Shown piece by piece: positions 1 to 8,276 of a DNA stretch of 64,000 nucleotides; the first letter of the stretch is position 1; each line of letters begins with the position of its first letter. The position numbers and the translations under genes were made by a program. The DNA is from Streptomyces katrae (GTDB taxonomy: Bacteria > Actinomycetota > Actinomycetes > Streptomycetales > Streptomycetaceae), in the NCBI RefSeq assembly GCF_002028425.1, contig NZ_CP020042.1:3906001-3970000 (forward strand), in the 5' to 3' direction. The notes under the pieces were generated by a model that was not told where the DNA came from, made no database searches, and saw only the letters and a program-made list of their open reading frames with translations.

Positions 1-408
1 GACCGCGGCGACGTGCTTCTCGTCGCCGCCGTACATCAGCGCGTAGCCGTTCTCCAGGCCCCAGACGCCGCCGGAGACGCCGCAGTCGACGAAGCCGATG
101 CCCTTGGCCTCGAGCTCCTTGGCGTGCTTCTCGTCGTCCGTCCAGCGGGAGTTGCCGCCGTCGACCACGATGTCGCCGGGGGAGAGCAGCTCCGCCAGCT
201 CGTCCACGGTGGACTGCGTCGCGGCGCCTGCCGGGACCATCACCCACACCACGCGGGGGGCCTGGAGGCTGTCCACAAGCTCCCGCAGGCTGTGGACATC
301 GGCGAGGTCCGGGTTGCGGTCGTATCCGATGACGGTGTGGCCTGCGCGGCGGATGCGCTCGCGCATGTTGCCGCCCATCTTGCCGAGACCGACGAGACCG
401 AGCTCCAT
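1..408 (-). CDS. gnd: 6-phosphogluconate dehydrogenase, decarboxylating (N-terminal part; cut by window edge)
   Basis: The visible 136 codons form the NADP-binding half of an enzyme that oxidises and decarboxylates 6-phosphogluconate to ribulose 5-phosphate in the pentose phosphate pathway. The N-terminus MELGLVGLGKMGGNM carries the Rossmann GxGxxG loop at residues 4-14, and a VVDGGNS substrate motif follows near residue 90. The ATG at 406-408 is preceded by AAGGA nine bases away. The gene follows dnaN on the same strand after a gap of about 200 bp. Two inverted DnaA-box-like sequences lie inside it (269-277 and 291-299). The C-terminal substrate domain is outside the window, so the exact subfamily cannot be told. 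Confidence 0.93.
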   Translation of the reverse strand, partial: MELGLVGLGKMGGNMRERIRRAGHTVIGYDRNPDLADVHSLRELVDSLQAPRVVWVMVPAGAATQSTVDELAELLSPGDIVVDGGNSRWTDDEKHAKELEAKGIGFVDCGVSGGVWGLENGYALMYGGDEKHVAAV

Positions 409-605
409 CAGGTGGGTTCCTTAAGCGTTGGGGCCGTCTGTATCGGGGCTCCCCGGGGGCCGGTGGTTTCCGGCCGTTTTCTCCTGGGTCGCCCGCCGGG
501 TCCGAGCCTACGCCGGGGCGTGGCGGGAGGCCGCTCCGCACGGCGCCGGGCCCGGCCCCCGCTGCTGCGGGACCCCGGGCCCGGTGCCGGCGTGCGGGAC
601 GGGGG

Positions 606-1736
606 TCAGCCGGAGAGGCGGACCGGCATGATCAGGTACTTGTAGGCCTCGTCCGCCTCGGCGTCGACCGCGGGACGGCCGCTGAGCAGGGCGGGCTTGG
701 TCGAGGTGGTGAAGCTGAGCTGGGCGGCCGGCGAGTCGATCGCGCTCAGGCCGTCGAGCAGGAAGGTCGGGTTGAAGGCGATCGAGATGTCGTCGCCCTC
801 CAGCGTCGCGTCGACGCGCTCCACAGCCTGTGCATCGTCGCTGGACCCGGCCTCCAGGATGAGGACGCCCTGCTCGAAGCTGAGGCGGACCGGGGTGTTG
901 CGCTCGGCGACCAGGGCCACGCGCTTGACCGCCTCCACGAACGGGGCGGTCTCGATCACGGCGACCGAGTTGAACTCCGTCGGGAAGAGCGTGCGGTACT
1001 TCGGCAGGTCGCCCTCGAGCAGGCGGGTGGTGGTGCGGCGGCCCGCGCCCTCGAAGCCGATGAGGCCCTCGCCCTGGCCGGAGCTGGAGAGCGCCAGGGT
1101 GACGGTGTCACCGCTGGTCAGGGACTTGGCAGTGTCGAGGAGGGTCTTGGCGGGCACCAGGGCCACGGCCGAGGCGTCCGGGTTCTCCGGCTTCCACAGG
1201 AACTCGCGGACCGCGAAGCGGTAGCGGTCGGTGGAGGCCAGGGTGACGCGGTCGCCCTCGATCTCGATGCGGACACCGGTCAGCACGGGCAGCGTGTCGT
1301 CACGGCCGGCGGCGATGGCCACCTGGGCGGCGGCGGAGGCGAAGACCTCACCGGGGACGGTGCCGGTGGCGGTGGGCATCTGCGGCAGGGCCGGGTACTC
1401 CTCCACAGGCAGGGTGTGGAGTGTGAACCGAGAGGAGCCGCAGACCACGGTCGCCCGTACACCGTCTGTGGAAATCTCCACCGGGCGGTTGGGGAGGGCG
1501 CGGCAGATGTCGGCGAGGAGCCGGCCGGAGACGAGGACCGTGCCGTCCTCTTCCACGTCCGCCTCGACGGAGACGCGGGCCGAGACCTCGTAGTCGAAGC
1601 CGGAGAGGGACAGGGTGCCGTCCTCGGCCTTCAGCAGCAGGCCCGCGAGCACGGGCACCGGCGGCCGGGCCGGGAGGCTGCGTGCGGCCCAGGCCACCGC
1701 CTCCGCGAGTACGTCGCGCTCCACCCGGATCTTCAC
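606..1736 (-). CDS. dnaN: DNA polymerase III beta subunit (sliding clamp)
   Basis: This 376-residue protein is the ring-shaped processivity clamp that tethers DNA polymerase III to DNA and recruits repair and control proteins. It has the length and three repeated clamp domains of the family, and ends with the MPVRLSG tail that forms part of the partner-binding pocket. The reading frame is open to 2150, but I place the start at the GTG at 1736 (VKIRVERDVL), which matches the family N-terminus and has GGAGG about nine bases upstream. The extra upstream codons would be translated oriC. It sits directly beside oriC and reads away from it, as in other actinobacteria. Confidence 0.97.
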   Translation of the reverse strand: MKIRVERDVLAEAVAWAARSLPARPPVPVLAGLLLKAEDGTLSLSGFDYEVSARVSVEADVEEDGTVLVSGRLLADICRALPNRPVEISTDGVRATVVCGSSRFTLHTLPVEEYPALPQMPTATGTVPGEVFASAAAQVAIAAGRDDTLPVLTGVRIEIEGDRVTLASTDRYRFAVREFLWKPENPDASAVALVPAKTLLDTAKSLTSGDTVTLALSSSGQGEGLIGFEGAGRRTTTRLLEGDLPKYRTLFPTEFNSVAVIETAPFVEAVKRVALVAERNTPVRLSFEQGVLILEAGSSDDAQAVERVDATLEGDDISIAFNPTFLLDGLSAIDSPAAQLSFTTSTKPALLSGRPAVDAEADEAYKYLIMPVRLSG

Positions 1737-2599
1737 CGGAACCGCCTCCTGCTGTTGCTCGCTCGTCTGCCGGCCTTCGTCGTCGGTCGTCGATGCCTCG
1801 ACCGATGCCGGGGACCAGTCTGACGTACGGCGCCGACAGTCGTTGCGGCTGGCGGTCAAGTCGGGAGCGAGGCGTCGGGGCGGCCGTCCGACGAGTTGTG
1901 CACAGGACCTGCTTGAAAACCGAATCCGCGCTAACTGTCTATGGGGGTAGTAGTAGGGCCTGTGGAAACGGTGGAAAAGCCCGTTGGCGCAGGTCAGCCC
2001 GGGTTTTTTATCCCCACACCCTGTGGGTGGCACCGGTGGACAACACGGTGTCTCTGTGGAGAAAGCAAAGTTCTGCACAGGTCGTCCCCAGGGGACCCCC
2101 ACTACTCCACAGGTGTGTCCCCAGTTTTTCCCCAGAAGTCCACAGCCCAAACGTCGACATCCGTGTGACGGCTTTCACTCTTGACGGTGACCGGAGGGGG
2201 CCGGTTGCCGAACAGTGGACAGCCGTGTGGAGAACCGTCGGGAACCTGTGCACAGGATGCGCCAACCTGTGAGTCGGCGGTGGACAGAGGCGTGGACGAG
2301 CTTGTGGATGATTTTTCTGTCCACAGCCTGTGGATGATGCTTGCGCACAATTCCACAGCCGCCTGACCTGGGCTGATGAGGCCTCAACCTGCACTCCTGT
2401 GGACAGATTGTGGGTGAGGATCACTGTCCTCAGGCTGTGGACGGAAGAAAGTCGGGGAATCTGTGGACAACTGCCGCTCCCGGGGGCGTATTCGAACAGA
2501 GCTGGGGCGCACGAACGACGAAGGGCGCCCCCGGTTGGATCCGGAAGCGCCCTCTGGAGGGGGTCGAGAGGCCCCTGACGCGCCGGCCGGGGGCCGTCC
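1737..2599. other. oriC: Replication origin oriC with many DnaA boxes
   Basis: The 863 bp between dnaN and dnaA hold no gene and are full of 9-mers close to the Streptomyces DnaA box TTGTCCACA. One exact copy lies on the minus strand at 2462-2470. A TTGTGCACA copy lies at 1896-1904. Copies with one mismatch to TTGTCCACA, TTGTGCACA or TTATCCACA lie at 2055-2063, 2071-2079, 2226-2234, 2246-2254, 2303-2311, 2317-2325, 2329-2337, 2341-2349 and 2398-2406, on both strands. Further copies with two mismatches fill the gaps. DnaA would assemble here to open the duplex. Location between dnaA and dnaN is the classic position in this genus. Confidence 0.96.
2522..2553 (-). terminator. Candidate hairpin downstream of dnaA
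   Basis: Arms AGGGCGC (2522-2528) and GCGCCCT (2547-2553) enclose an inner CCGG-CCGG pairing. It lies about 47 bp past the dnaA stop codon in the direction of dnaA transcription. There is no clear U tract, so termination is inferred only from position. Confidence 0.35.
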
Positions 2600-4378
2600 T
2601 CAGCCGTTCTTGATGCGGTTGGTGAGCTCCGTGACCTGGTTGTAGATGGAGCGGCGTTCCGCCATCAGGGCGCGGATCTTGCGGTCCGCGTGCATGACGG
2701 TGGTGTGGTCGCGGCCGCCGAACTGGGCCCCGATCTTCGGCAGGGACAGGTCCGTCAGCTCCCGGCACAGGTACATGGCGATCTGCCGCGCCGTCACCAG
2801 GACCCGGCTGCGCGAGGATCCGCACAGGTCGTCCACGGTCAGCCCGAAGTAGTCCGCGGTGGCCGCCATGATGTCGGCGGCGGTGATCTCGGGAGCGCTG
2901 TCCTCGCCGCCCGGGATCAGGTTCTTGAGGACGTCCTCGGTCAGGCCCAGGTCCACCGGCTGCCGGTTGAGGCTCGCGAACGCGGTGACCCGGATCAGCG
3001 CCCCCTCCAGCTCGCGGATGTTGCGCGAGATCCGCGAGGCGATGAACTCCAGTACCTCCGGCGGGGCGTTGAGCTGCTCCTGGACGGCCTTCTTGCGCAG
3101 GATCGCGATCCGGGTCTCCAGCTCGGGCGGCTGGACGTCGGTGATCAGGCCCCACTCGAAGCGGTTGCGGAGCCGGTCCTCCAGGGTGACGAGCTGCTTG
3201 GGCGGCCGGTCCGAGGAGAGGACGATCTGCTTGTTGGCGTTGTGGAGCGTGTTGAAGGTGTGGAAGAACTCCTCCTGCGTCGACTCCTTGCTCGCCAGGA
3301 ACTGGATGTCGTCGACGAGGAGGATGTCCATCTCGCGGTAGCGCTTGCGGAACGCGTCGCCCTTGCCGTCGCGGATGGAGTTGATGAACTCGTTGGTGAA
3401 CTCCTCCGAGCTCACGTACCGCACCCGGGTGCCGGGGTAGAGGCTCCGCGCGTAGTGCCCGATGGCGTGCAGCAGGTGCGTCTTGCCGAGACCCGACTCC
3501 CCGTAGATGAAGAGCGGGTTGTACGCCTTCGCCGGTGCCTCGGCCACGGCCACCGCCGCGGCGTGCGCGAAGCGGTTGGAGGCACCGATGACGAAGGTGT
3601 CGAAGAGGTACTTGGGGTTCAGCCGTGCGGTCGGCTCCAGCGGTCCCGACGTGGAGCCGCCGGAGGGGGCCGACGGAGGCGGCGCGGGCGTCGGCCGGCC
3701 GGGGGCCGGACGTGCGGGGGACGGCTCGTACGAGGGCTGGTCGTAGGACTGCTGCTCGTACTGCTGGGGCTCGTACTTCTGCTGTTCGTAGGAGGACTGC
3801 TCGTACTTCGGCTGCTCGTAGCCGCCCTGCTCGTAGCCGCCGGACTCCGGCTGCTGGAGGTAGCCGGGCTGCGGGGAGGCGTAGGGGTCGCGCTCGGGGA
3901 AGCGCTGCTGCTGCCAGCCGTAGTCGTCCTGGCCGCCGCGCGGCCAGGCGCCGGGCTCGGGGCGCGGCTGCTGGTACTCCGGGTACGCGGGGCGGGCGGT
4001 GGGCAGCTGCTCCTCGCCGGGGCCGGCGCCGGGGCGCGGACCGCCGTACGGCTCGTAGGCCTCGCGGGAGGGGGAGGCGGGCGGGGAGGGGGGCGCGGGC
4101 TCGCCCGCGGAGTCGTCCACGGTGATGGCGATCCGGATCGGCCGGCCGCACTCGCGGCTGAGGGCGTCACTGATCAGCGGGGCGAGGCGCCCCTCGAGGA
4201 CCCGCTTGCCCCATTCGTTGGGGACGGCGAGCAGGGCGGTGTCGGCGACGAGGGCCAGTGGCTGGCAGCGTTCCACCCACTGCTTGTCCTTCGGCTCGAT
4301 CCCCTGCTGACCCTCCCCGAGCAGCTTCTCGAGCACGCGTGGCCACACTGCGGCAAGATCGGCAGGTACGTCAGCCAC
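2600..4378 (-). CDS. dnaA: Chromosomal replication initiator DnaA
   Basis: DnaA binds oriC boxes as an ATP complex, melts the origin and loads DnaB. The 592-residue product has domain I (about 1-90), a long Pro/Gln/Tyr-rich domain II (about 90-250), the AAA+ domain with Walker A GESGLGKT at 293-300 and Walker B LLVDDIQF, and a C-terminal DNA-binding domain with [11 protein letters not shown] near residue 554. I chose the GTG at 4378 (VADVPADL), the conserved N-terminus; an in-frame ATG at 4411 lacks that support. Domain II is larger than in most bacteria, as is usual in Streptomyces, and carries eight pentapeptide repeats. Its promoter region holds DnaA boxes, suggesting autoregulation. Confidence 0.98.
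   Translation of the reverse strand: MADVPADLAAVWPRVLEKLLGEGQQGIEPKDKQWVERCQPLALVADTALLAVPNEWGKRVLEGRLAPLISDALSRECGRPIRIAITVDDSAGEPAPPSPPASPSREAYEPYGGPRPGAGPGEEQLPTARPAYPEYQQPRPEPGAWPRGGQDDYGWQQQRFPERDPYASPQPGYLQQPESGGYEQGGYEQPKYEQSSYEQQKYEPQQYEQQSYDQPSYEPSPARPAPGRPTPAPPPSAPSGGSTSGPLEPTARLNPKYLFDTFVIGASNRFAHAAAVAVAEAPAKAYNPLFIYGESGLGKTHLLHAIGHYARSLYPGTRVRYVSSEEFTNEFINSIRDGKGDAFRKRYREMDILLVDDIQFLASKESTQEEFFHTFNTLHNANKQIVLSSDRPPKQLVTLEDRLRNRFEWGLITDVQPPELETRIAILRKKAVQEQLNAPPEVLEFIASRISRNIRELEGALIRVTAFASLNRQPVDLGLTEDVLKNLIPGGEDSAPEITAADIMAATADYFGLTVDDLCGSSRSRVLVTARQIAMYLCRELTDLSLPKIGAQFGGRDHTTVMHADRKIRALMAERRSIYNQVTELTNRIKNG
3716..3835 (-). repeat. Eight 15-bp coding repeats in dnaA domain II (Y-E/D-Q/P-x-x)
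   Basis: Residues 182-221 of DnaA are eight consecutive pentapeptides beginning Tyr-Glu/Asp-Gln/Pro. The period is exactly five residues, so the DNA shows eight 15-bp units. The tract is low complexity and rich in Tyr and Gln, and lies in the flexible linker between domains I and III. It probably arose by slippage or unequal exchange. Confidence 0.9.
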
Positions 4379-4461
4379 AGAGCACGCTCTCTCACAGGTC
4401 CCTCGTCCCACGAATGTGTGGTTCTTTGGGACGGTCGGGACAAAAAATCAGGGATCAGGCA

Positions 4462-4491
4462 ACGGTAGTCAGGCCGGTGGGTGCGGTTCAA
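4462..4491 (-). promoter_or_regulatory. Predicted dnaA promoter
   Basis: On the minus strand TTGAAC (4491-4486) and TACCGT (4467-4462) are separated by 18 bp, a good fit to the principal sigma factor consensus. It lies about 85 bp upstream of the dnaA GTG. Two DnaA boxes begin five bases upstream of the -35 element. Confidence 0.55.
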
Positions 4492-4495
4492 GTCG

Positions 4496-4515
4496 TTGTC
4501 CACAGCCTGTGCACA
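4496..4515. promoter_or_regulatory. DnaA boxes between the dnaA and rpmH promoters
   Basis: An exact TTGTCCACA lies at 4496-4504 and CTGTGCACA, one mismatch from TTGTGCACA, at 4507-4515. They lie between the divergent predicted promoters of dnaA and rpmH. Autoregulation of dnaA through a pair of boxes at its promoter is known in Streptomyces; the effect here is inferred. Confidence 0.75.
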
Positions 4516-4537
4516 GTGTGGGGCAGGGACGCTCGGT

Positions 4538-4567
4538 TTGACCGGATGGCGTAGCCCCGCGTACCGT
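4538..4567 (+). promoter_or_regulatory. Predicted rpmH promoter
   Basis: TTGACC (4538-4543) and TACCGT (4562-4567) are separated by 18 bp and point at rpmH. The -10 hexamer is identical to that of the divergent dnaA promoter. The remaining leader to 4738 shows no other feature I can name. Confidence 0.5.
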
Positions 4568-4738
4568 AGCGAGGTCGAGTTGTCGATGGCTGCTGCCGCC
4601 TGCCTACCGATGGGCGAAGATCACTAATTGTGATCATTTAGCGGTGTCCACTCGGGCGAACACGCGAAGTTCCTCGTGGGCGCACGGTGACAGCCAGGCG
4701 ATGTACCGCCACAACGATTCATTTTCTGGAGCCCCCGA

Positions 4739-4876
4739 GTGAGCAAGCGCACCTTCCAGCCGAACAACCGCCGTCGTGCCAAGACGCACGGCTTCCGCCT
4801 GCGTATGCGTACCCGCGCCGGTCGCGCCATCCTGGCGAACCGCCGCAGCAAGGGCCGCGCCGCCCTCTCCGCGTAA
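4739..4876 (+). CDS. rpmH: 50S ribosomal protein L34
   Basis: This is a 45-residue, strongly basic ribosomal protein with the family pattern [18 protein letters not shown] and an Arg/Lys-rich C-terminus. L34 binds 23S rRNA in the large subunit. The gene starts at GTG 4739 and is too short for many gene finders. It lies divergent from dnaA and 21 bp ahead of rnpA, a pairing conserved across bacteria that couples ribosome and RNase P protein synthesis. Confidence 0.97.
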   Translation: MSKRTFQPNNRRRAKTHGFRLRMRTRAGRAILANRRSKGRAALSA

Positions 4877-4897
4877 CAACGCGCAGGTCGTGACGTC

Positions 4898-5272
4898 GTG
4901 CTGTCTCCCGAAAATCGGCTGAGGCGGCGCGAGGACTTCGCGAGCGCGGTGCGCCGAGGGCGCCGGGCCGGTCGCCCGCTCCTCGTCGTCCACCTACGTA
5001 CCAGCGGTGCCACGGACCCGCACGAGCCGGGGGAGACTCTTCCCTCGCCGCGTGCGGGTTTCGTCGTCAGCAAGGCCGTCGGCGTCGCGGTCGTCCGGAA
5101 CCGGGTGAAGCGCCGCCTGCGGCACCTCGTCCGCGACCGGCTGGGCCGGCTTCCCGCCGGTAGCCTGGTGGTGGTGCGGGCCCTGCCCGGAGCGGCTGAC
5201 GCCGGCGTCGACGAGCTGGCCCGCGACCTGGACGCCGCCCTCGGGCGGCTGCTGGGAGGCGTGGCTCGATGA
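4898..5272 (+). CDS. rnpA: Ribonuclease P protein component
   Basis: The 124-residue basic protein is the subunit that helps RNase P RNA bind pre-tRNA and remove 5' leaders. It contains the family pattern around residues 45-75, with [12 protein letters not shown] followed by [10 protein letters not shown], the conserved RNR-type RNA-binding loop. The start is GTG at 4898. The last base pairs overlap yidD (ATGA at 5269-5272), which implies translational coupling. The N-terminal half is Arg-rich, as is usual for high-GC members. Confidence 0.95.
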   Translation: MLSPENRLRRREDFASAVRRGRRAGRPLLVVHLRTSGATDPHEPGETLPSPRAGFVVSKAVGVAVVRNRVKRRLRHLVRDRLGRLPAGSLVVVRALPGAADAGVDELARDLDAALGRLLGGVAR

Positions 5273-5550
5273 AGTACCCGCTGCTCGCTTTGATCAAGCT
5301 GTACCAGTGGACGATCAGTCCGCTGCTCGGGCCGGTGTGCCGCTATTACCCGTCGTGCTCGCGCTACGGGTTCACGGCCATCGACCGGCATGGTGCGGTG
5401 AAGGGGACGGTTCTGACCGCCTGGCGGATCCTGCGGTGCAACCCGTGGTCCCCGGGTGGTGTCGACTACGTCCCACCCCGTAAACGCCCGCGTTGGCACG
5501 AGCAGCTGCGCAGTGCGTTGCGTAGATCTCGCAATGCTCAAGGAGCCTGA
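5269..5550 (+). CDS. yidD: Membrane protein insertion efficiency factor YidD
   Basis: The 93-residue protein has the YidD hallmark: an N-terminal amphipathic helix, then [10 protein letters not shown] at residues 25-34 with two conserved Cys, and CNPWSPGG further on. YidD is a small inner-face membrane protein thought to help insertion of YidC clients. The ATG overlaps the rnpA stop codon and yidC begins three bases after its end, so rnpA, yidD and yidC form one tightly coupled unit. Confidence 0.95.
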   Translation: MKYPLLALIKLYQWTISPLLGPVCRYYPSCSRYGFTAIDRHGAVKGTVLTAWRILRCNPWSPGGVDYVPPRKRPRWHEQLRSALRRSRNAQGA

Positions 5551-5553
5551 TTA

Positions 5554-6660
5554 GTGGACACGATTGCCAGTCTGTTCAGCTTTATCACCACACCCGTGTC
5601 GTGGGTCATCGTCCAGTTCCACAAGCTGTACGGGGCGATCTTCGGCGCGGACAGTGGATGGGCCTGGGGCCTGTCCATCGTGTCCCTGGTGGTCCTGATC
5701 CGTATCTGCCTGATCCCGCTCTTCGTCAAGCAGATCAAGGCCACGCGCGGCATGCAGGCGCTCCAGCCGAAGATGAAGGCGATCCAGGAGCGCTACAAGA
5801 ACGACAAGCAGCGTCAGTCCGAAGAGATGATGAAGCTGTACAAGGAGACGGGCACCAACCCGCTCTCCTCGTGCCTTCCCATCCTGGCGCAGTCCCCGTT
5901 CTTCTTCGCGCTCTACCACGTGCTCGCGGCCATCGCCAACGGCAAGACCATCGGCGTGATCAACCAGTCGCTGCTGGAGAGCGCCCGCCAGGCCCACATC
6001 TTCGGCGCCCCGCTGGCCGCCAAGTTCATGGACAGCAGCGAGAAGGTCGCGGGCCTGAACGCCTCGATCACCGACGTGCGCATCGTGACCGCCGTCATGA
6101 TCGTCCTGATGTCGCTGTCGCAGTTCTACACCCAGCGTCAGCTGATGCAGAAGAATGTCGACCTCTCGGTCAAGACGCCGTTCATGCAGCAGCAGAAGAT
6201 GCTGATGTACATCTTCCCGCTGATCTTCGCCTTCATGGGCATCAACTTCCCCGTCGGCGTCCTCGTCTACTGGCTGACCACCAACGTGTGGACCATGGGC
6301 CAGCAGATGTACGTGATCAACCAGAACCCGACGCCGGGCAGCAAGGCGCAGGACCAGTACCTGACCCGTCTCCTGAAGCACGTCTCCACCCACGGGAACG
6401 TCAAGGGCCGGGGCAAGAAGAAGATCGTCGCGGCCATCGTGGCCAAGGGGCCGGACCGCAACGACAACGAGCGTAAGTTCATCACCGCGCTGTCGAAGCA
6501 GGGCATGGCCGCCCAGGCCGACGGTTCCGTGATCAGGAGCTCCGAGGCCACCGCTGACGCCGACGCGGCGAGCGGCGGTGTCGCGACGAAGCGGCAGCAG
6601 CCCAAGCGGCAGCCGAAGTCGAAGCGCCAGACGCCCCCCAGCAAGCCCTCGAAGAAGTAG
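5554..6660 (+). CDS. yidC: Membrane protein insertase YidC/Oxa1
   Basis: YidC inserts and folds inner membrane proteins, alone or with SecYEG. The 368-residue protein has hydrophobic segments near residues 36-58, 104-128, 174-192 and 217-246, fitting the five-helix Oxa1 core without the periplasmic domain of proteobacteria. Arg50 falls where the conserved groove arginine is expected. A cytoplasmic hairpin (about 60-100) and a basic C-terminal tail that could touch ribosomes are present. The start is GTG 5554, directly after yidD. Confidence 0.95.
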   Translation: MDTIASLFSFITTPVSWVIVQFHKLYGAIFGADSGWAWGLSIVSLVVLIRICLIPLFVKQIKATRGMQALQPKMKAIQERYKNDKQRQSEEMMKLYKETGTNPLSSCLPILAQSPFFFALYHVLAAIANGKTIGVINQSLLESARQAHIFGAPLAAKFMDSSEKVAGLNASITDVRIVTAVMIVLMSLSQFYTQRQLMQKNVDLSVKTPFMQQQKMLMYIFPLIFAFMGINFPVGVLVYWLTTNVWTMGQQMYVINQNPTPGSKAQDQYLTRLLKHVSTHGNVKGRGKKKIVAAIVAKGPDRNDNERKFITALSKQGMAAQADGSVIRSSEATADADAASGGVATKRQQPKRQPKSKRQTPPSKPSKK

Positions 6661-6674
6661 AAGGAGTCCCTCCC

Positions 6675-7187
6675 GTGACGGAAGGCACCACCACCGCCGC
6701 CGCTGAGAGTGGCGACACCCTCACCCGCCTCGAGCAGGAGGGCGAGATCGCGGCCGACTACCTTGAGGGTCTGCTGGACATCGCAGACCTGGACGGCGAC
6801 ATCGACATGGACGTCGAGGCCGACCGCGCCTCGGTGTCGATCGTCAGCGACTCGGGCGGCCGCGACCTGCAGAAGCTCGTGGGCCGTGACGGTGAGGTCC
6901 TGGAGGCCCTCCAGGAGCTGACCCGCCTCGCGGTGCACCGGGAGACCGGGGACCGCAGCCGGCTGATGCTGGACATCGCGGGCTTCCGGGCGAAGAAGCG
7001 CGCGGAGCTGGCGGCCCTGGGCGCCAAGGCCGCCGCGGACGTGAAGGCCTCGGGCGAGCCGCTGAAGCTGGCCCCGATGACCCCGTTCGAGCGCAAGGTC
7101 GTCCACGACGCCGTGGCGGCCGCGGGCCTCAAGAGCGAGTCCGAGGGCGAGGAGCCGCAGCGCTTCGTCGTTGTGCTTCCGGCCTGA
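6675..7187 (+). CDS. jag: Jag/KhpB-type KH-R3H RNA-binding protein
   Basis: This acidic 170-residue protein has a KH-like domain with a GRDGEVLEALQELT motif near residues 73-87 and a C-terminal R3H domain (PMTPFERKVVHDAV, then EGEEPQRFVVV). The family binds RNA and, in Gram-positive bacteria, affects cell elongation and division. It follows yidC by 14 bp with GGAG upstream, starts at GTG 6675, and lacks the separate Jag-N domain of firmicute homologues. A strong hairpin terminator follows. Confidence 0.9.
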   Translation: MTEGTTTAAAESGDTLTRLEQEGEIAADYLEGLLDIADLDGDIDMDVEADRASVSIVSDSGGRDLQKLVGRDGEVLEALQELTRLAVHRETGDRSRLMLDIAGFRAKKRAELAALGAKAAADVKASGEPLKLAPMTPFERKVVHDAVAAAGLKSESEGEEPQRFVVVLPA

Positions 7188-7204
7188 TCCGGAATGCTGT
7201 GAGT

Positions 7205-7233
7205 CGGCCCCGCCTGTGTCGCAGGCGGGGCCG
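7205..7233 (+). terminator. Rho-independent-type terminator after jag
   Basis: A perfect 12-bp stem (CGGCCCCGCCTG with its complement) with a 5-base loop lies 18 bp after the jag stop. Only a short T-rich stretch follows, which is usual in Streptomyces. Confidence 0.8.
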
Positions 7234-7304
7234 ATGTTTGTAAGCCTGGCAGTTGAACGTCCACGGTTTTGGCGTGAGCGGTTCTGTACGGAAGGACGGT
7301 CCCC

Positions 7305-8021
7305 GTGACGGAGGCAGCGGAGCTTCCCCCGGCGCCTGAAGAGGCGCGCGCGGTGTTCGGTGAATTTTTCCCGGAAGCTGTGCGGTATGCGGAGCTGCTC
7401 GCGGACGCGGGTGTCAAACGAGGCCTCATCGGCCCTCGTGAGGTACCCCGGTTGTGGGAACGGCACCTGCTGAACTGCGCGGTGCTCTCCGAGGTGGTGC
7501 CCGCCGGCGTCACCGTGTGCGACGTGGGATCCGGGGCCGGTCTGCCTGGTATCCCGCTCGCCCTGGTCCGGCGGGACCTGAAGATCACCCTGCTGGAACC
7601 GCTGCTTCGCCGCACGACCTTCCTCCAGGAAGCCGTCGAGCTGCTGGGGCTGGACCACGTCACGGTGGTGCGCGGCCGGGCCGAGGAAGTGCTGGGCAAG
7701 GTCCAGCCGGTCCACGTGGTCACGGCACGGGCGGTCGCCCCGCTGGACCGGCTGGCGGGCTGGGGCGTGCCGCTGCTGCGTCCCTACGGCGAGATGCTGG
7801 CGCTCAAGGGCGACACGGCCGAGGAGGAGCTGATCGCGGCGAAGACCGCGCTCAGCAAGCTCGGTGTGGTGAAGACCTCAGTGCTCCAGGTCGGCGAGGG
7901 CGTGGTCGACCCCCTGTCCACGGTGGTCCGGGTGGAGGTCGGGGAGAGCCCCGGCGGGGTGCGCTTCGCGGCCAAGCGGGCCAAGGCCGCCCGGGTGGGG
8001 CGGACCCGCCGGCGCCGCTGA
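7305..8021 (+). CDS. rsmG: 16S rRNA (guanine(527)-N7)-methyltransferase RsmG
   Basis: RsmG methylates G527 of 16S rRNA using S-adenosylmethionine. The 238-residue protein has the SAM loop VCDVGSGAGLPGIPLAL near residue 68 and a basic C-terminal tail. In Streptomyces, loss of rsmG is known to give low-level streptomycin resistance and raised antibiotic production. The start is GTG 7305 with GGAAGGA upstream. The gene lies between a terminator and the parAB operon, as in most bacteria where it was first called gidB. Confidence 0.95.
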   Translation: MTEAAELPPAPEEARAVFGEFFPEAVRYAELLADAGVKRGLIGPREVPRLWERHLLNCAVLSEVVPAGVTVCDVGSGAGLPGIPLALVRRDLKITLLEPLLRRTTFLQEAVELLGLDHVTVVRGRAEEVLGKVQPVHVVTARAVAPLDRLAGWGVPLLRPYGEMLALKGDTAEEELIAAKTALSKLGVVKTSVLQVGEGVVDPLSTVVRVEVGESPGGVRFAAKRAKAARVGRTRRRR

Positions 8022-8116
8022 CGCCCCTGCCGTGGAGGCGATCCGGGGCGGGTTGCGCCCTATAGGTATGGATTTCGGAGTGTCGTAGCGGGCTGAAGAC
8101 TCCGTCCCGGCATCGT

Positions 8117-8130
8117 GTTTCACGTGAAAC
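8117..8130. promoter_or_regulatory. parS: parS site upstream of parA
   Basis: This is an exact GTTTCACGTGAAAC palindrome, the ParB loading site. It lies 146 bp upstream of my chosen parA start, in the rsmG-parA gap, and could let ParB act on its own operon. Confidence 0.95.
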
Positions 8131-8213
8131 GTCGCTCTCTGCTGCACGGAATCATCAGCCGCGGCCGGGCTGCTGCGGCCCCCCGTCCCCGCCAGGACCG
8201 GGGGGTGACGGAG

Positions 8214-8240
8214 TTGTCCACAACGGTGGATTCATCCACA
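8214..8240 (+). promoter_or_regulatory. Two DnaA boxes in the parA upstream region
   Basis: An exact TTGTCCACA (8214-8222) is followed by TCATCCACA (8232-8240), one mismatch from TTATCCACA. They start 18 bp apart and lie 37-63 bp before the proposed parA start. A role in linking DnaA to parAB expression is inference. Confidence 0.6.
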
Positions 8241-8276
8241 GGAGCACGGGCCCCGCTGGTTCGCGACCCGGGTGGC

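Noticed and set aside
8115..8276. Longer ParA N-terminus starting at GTG 8115
   Set aside because: It would translate parS and two DnaA boxes, has no ribosome site, and the extra residues are low complexity. I kept ATG 8277 but cannot exclude the longer form.
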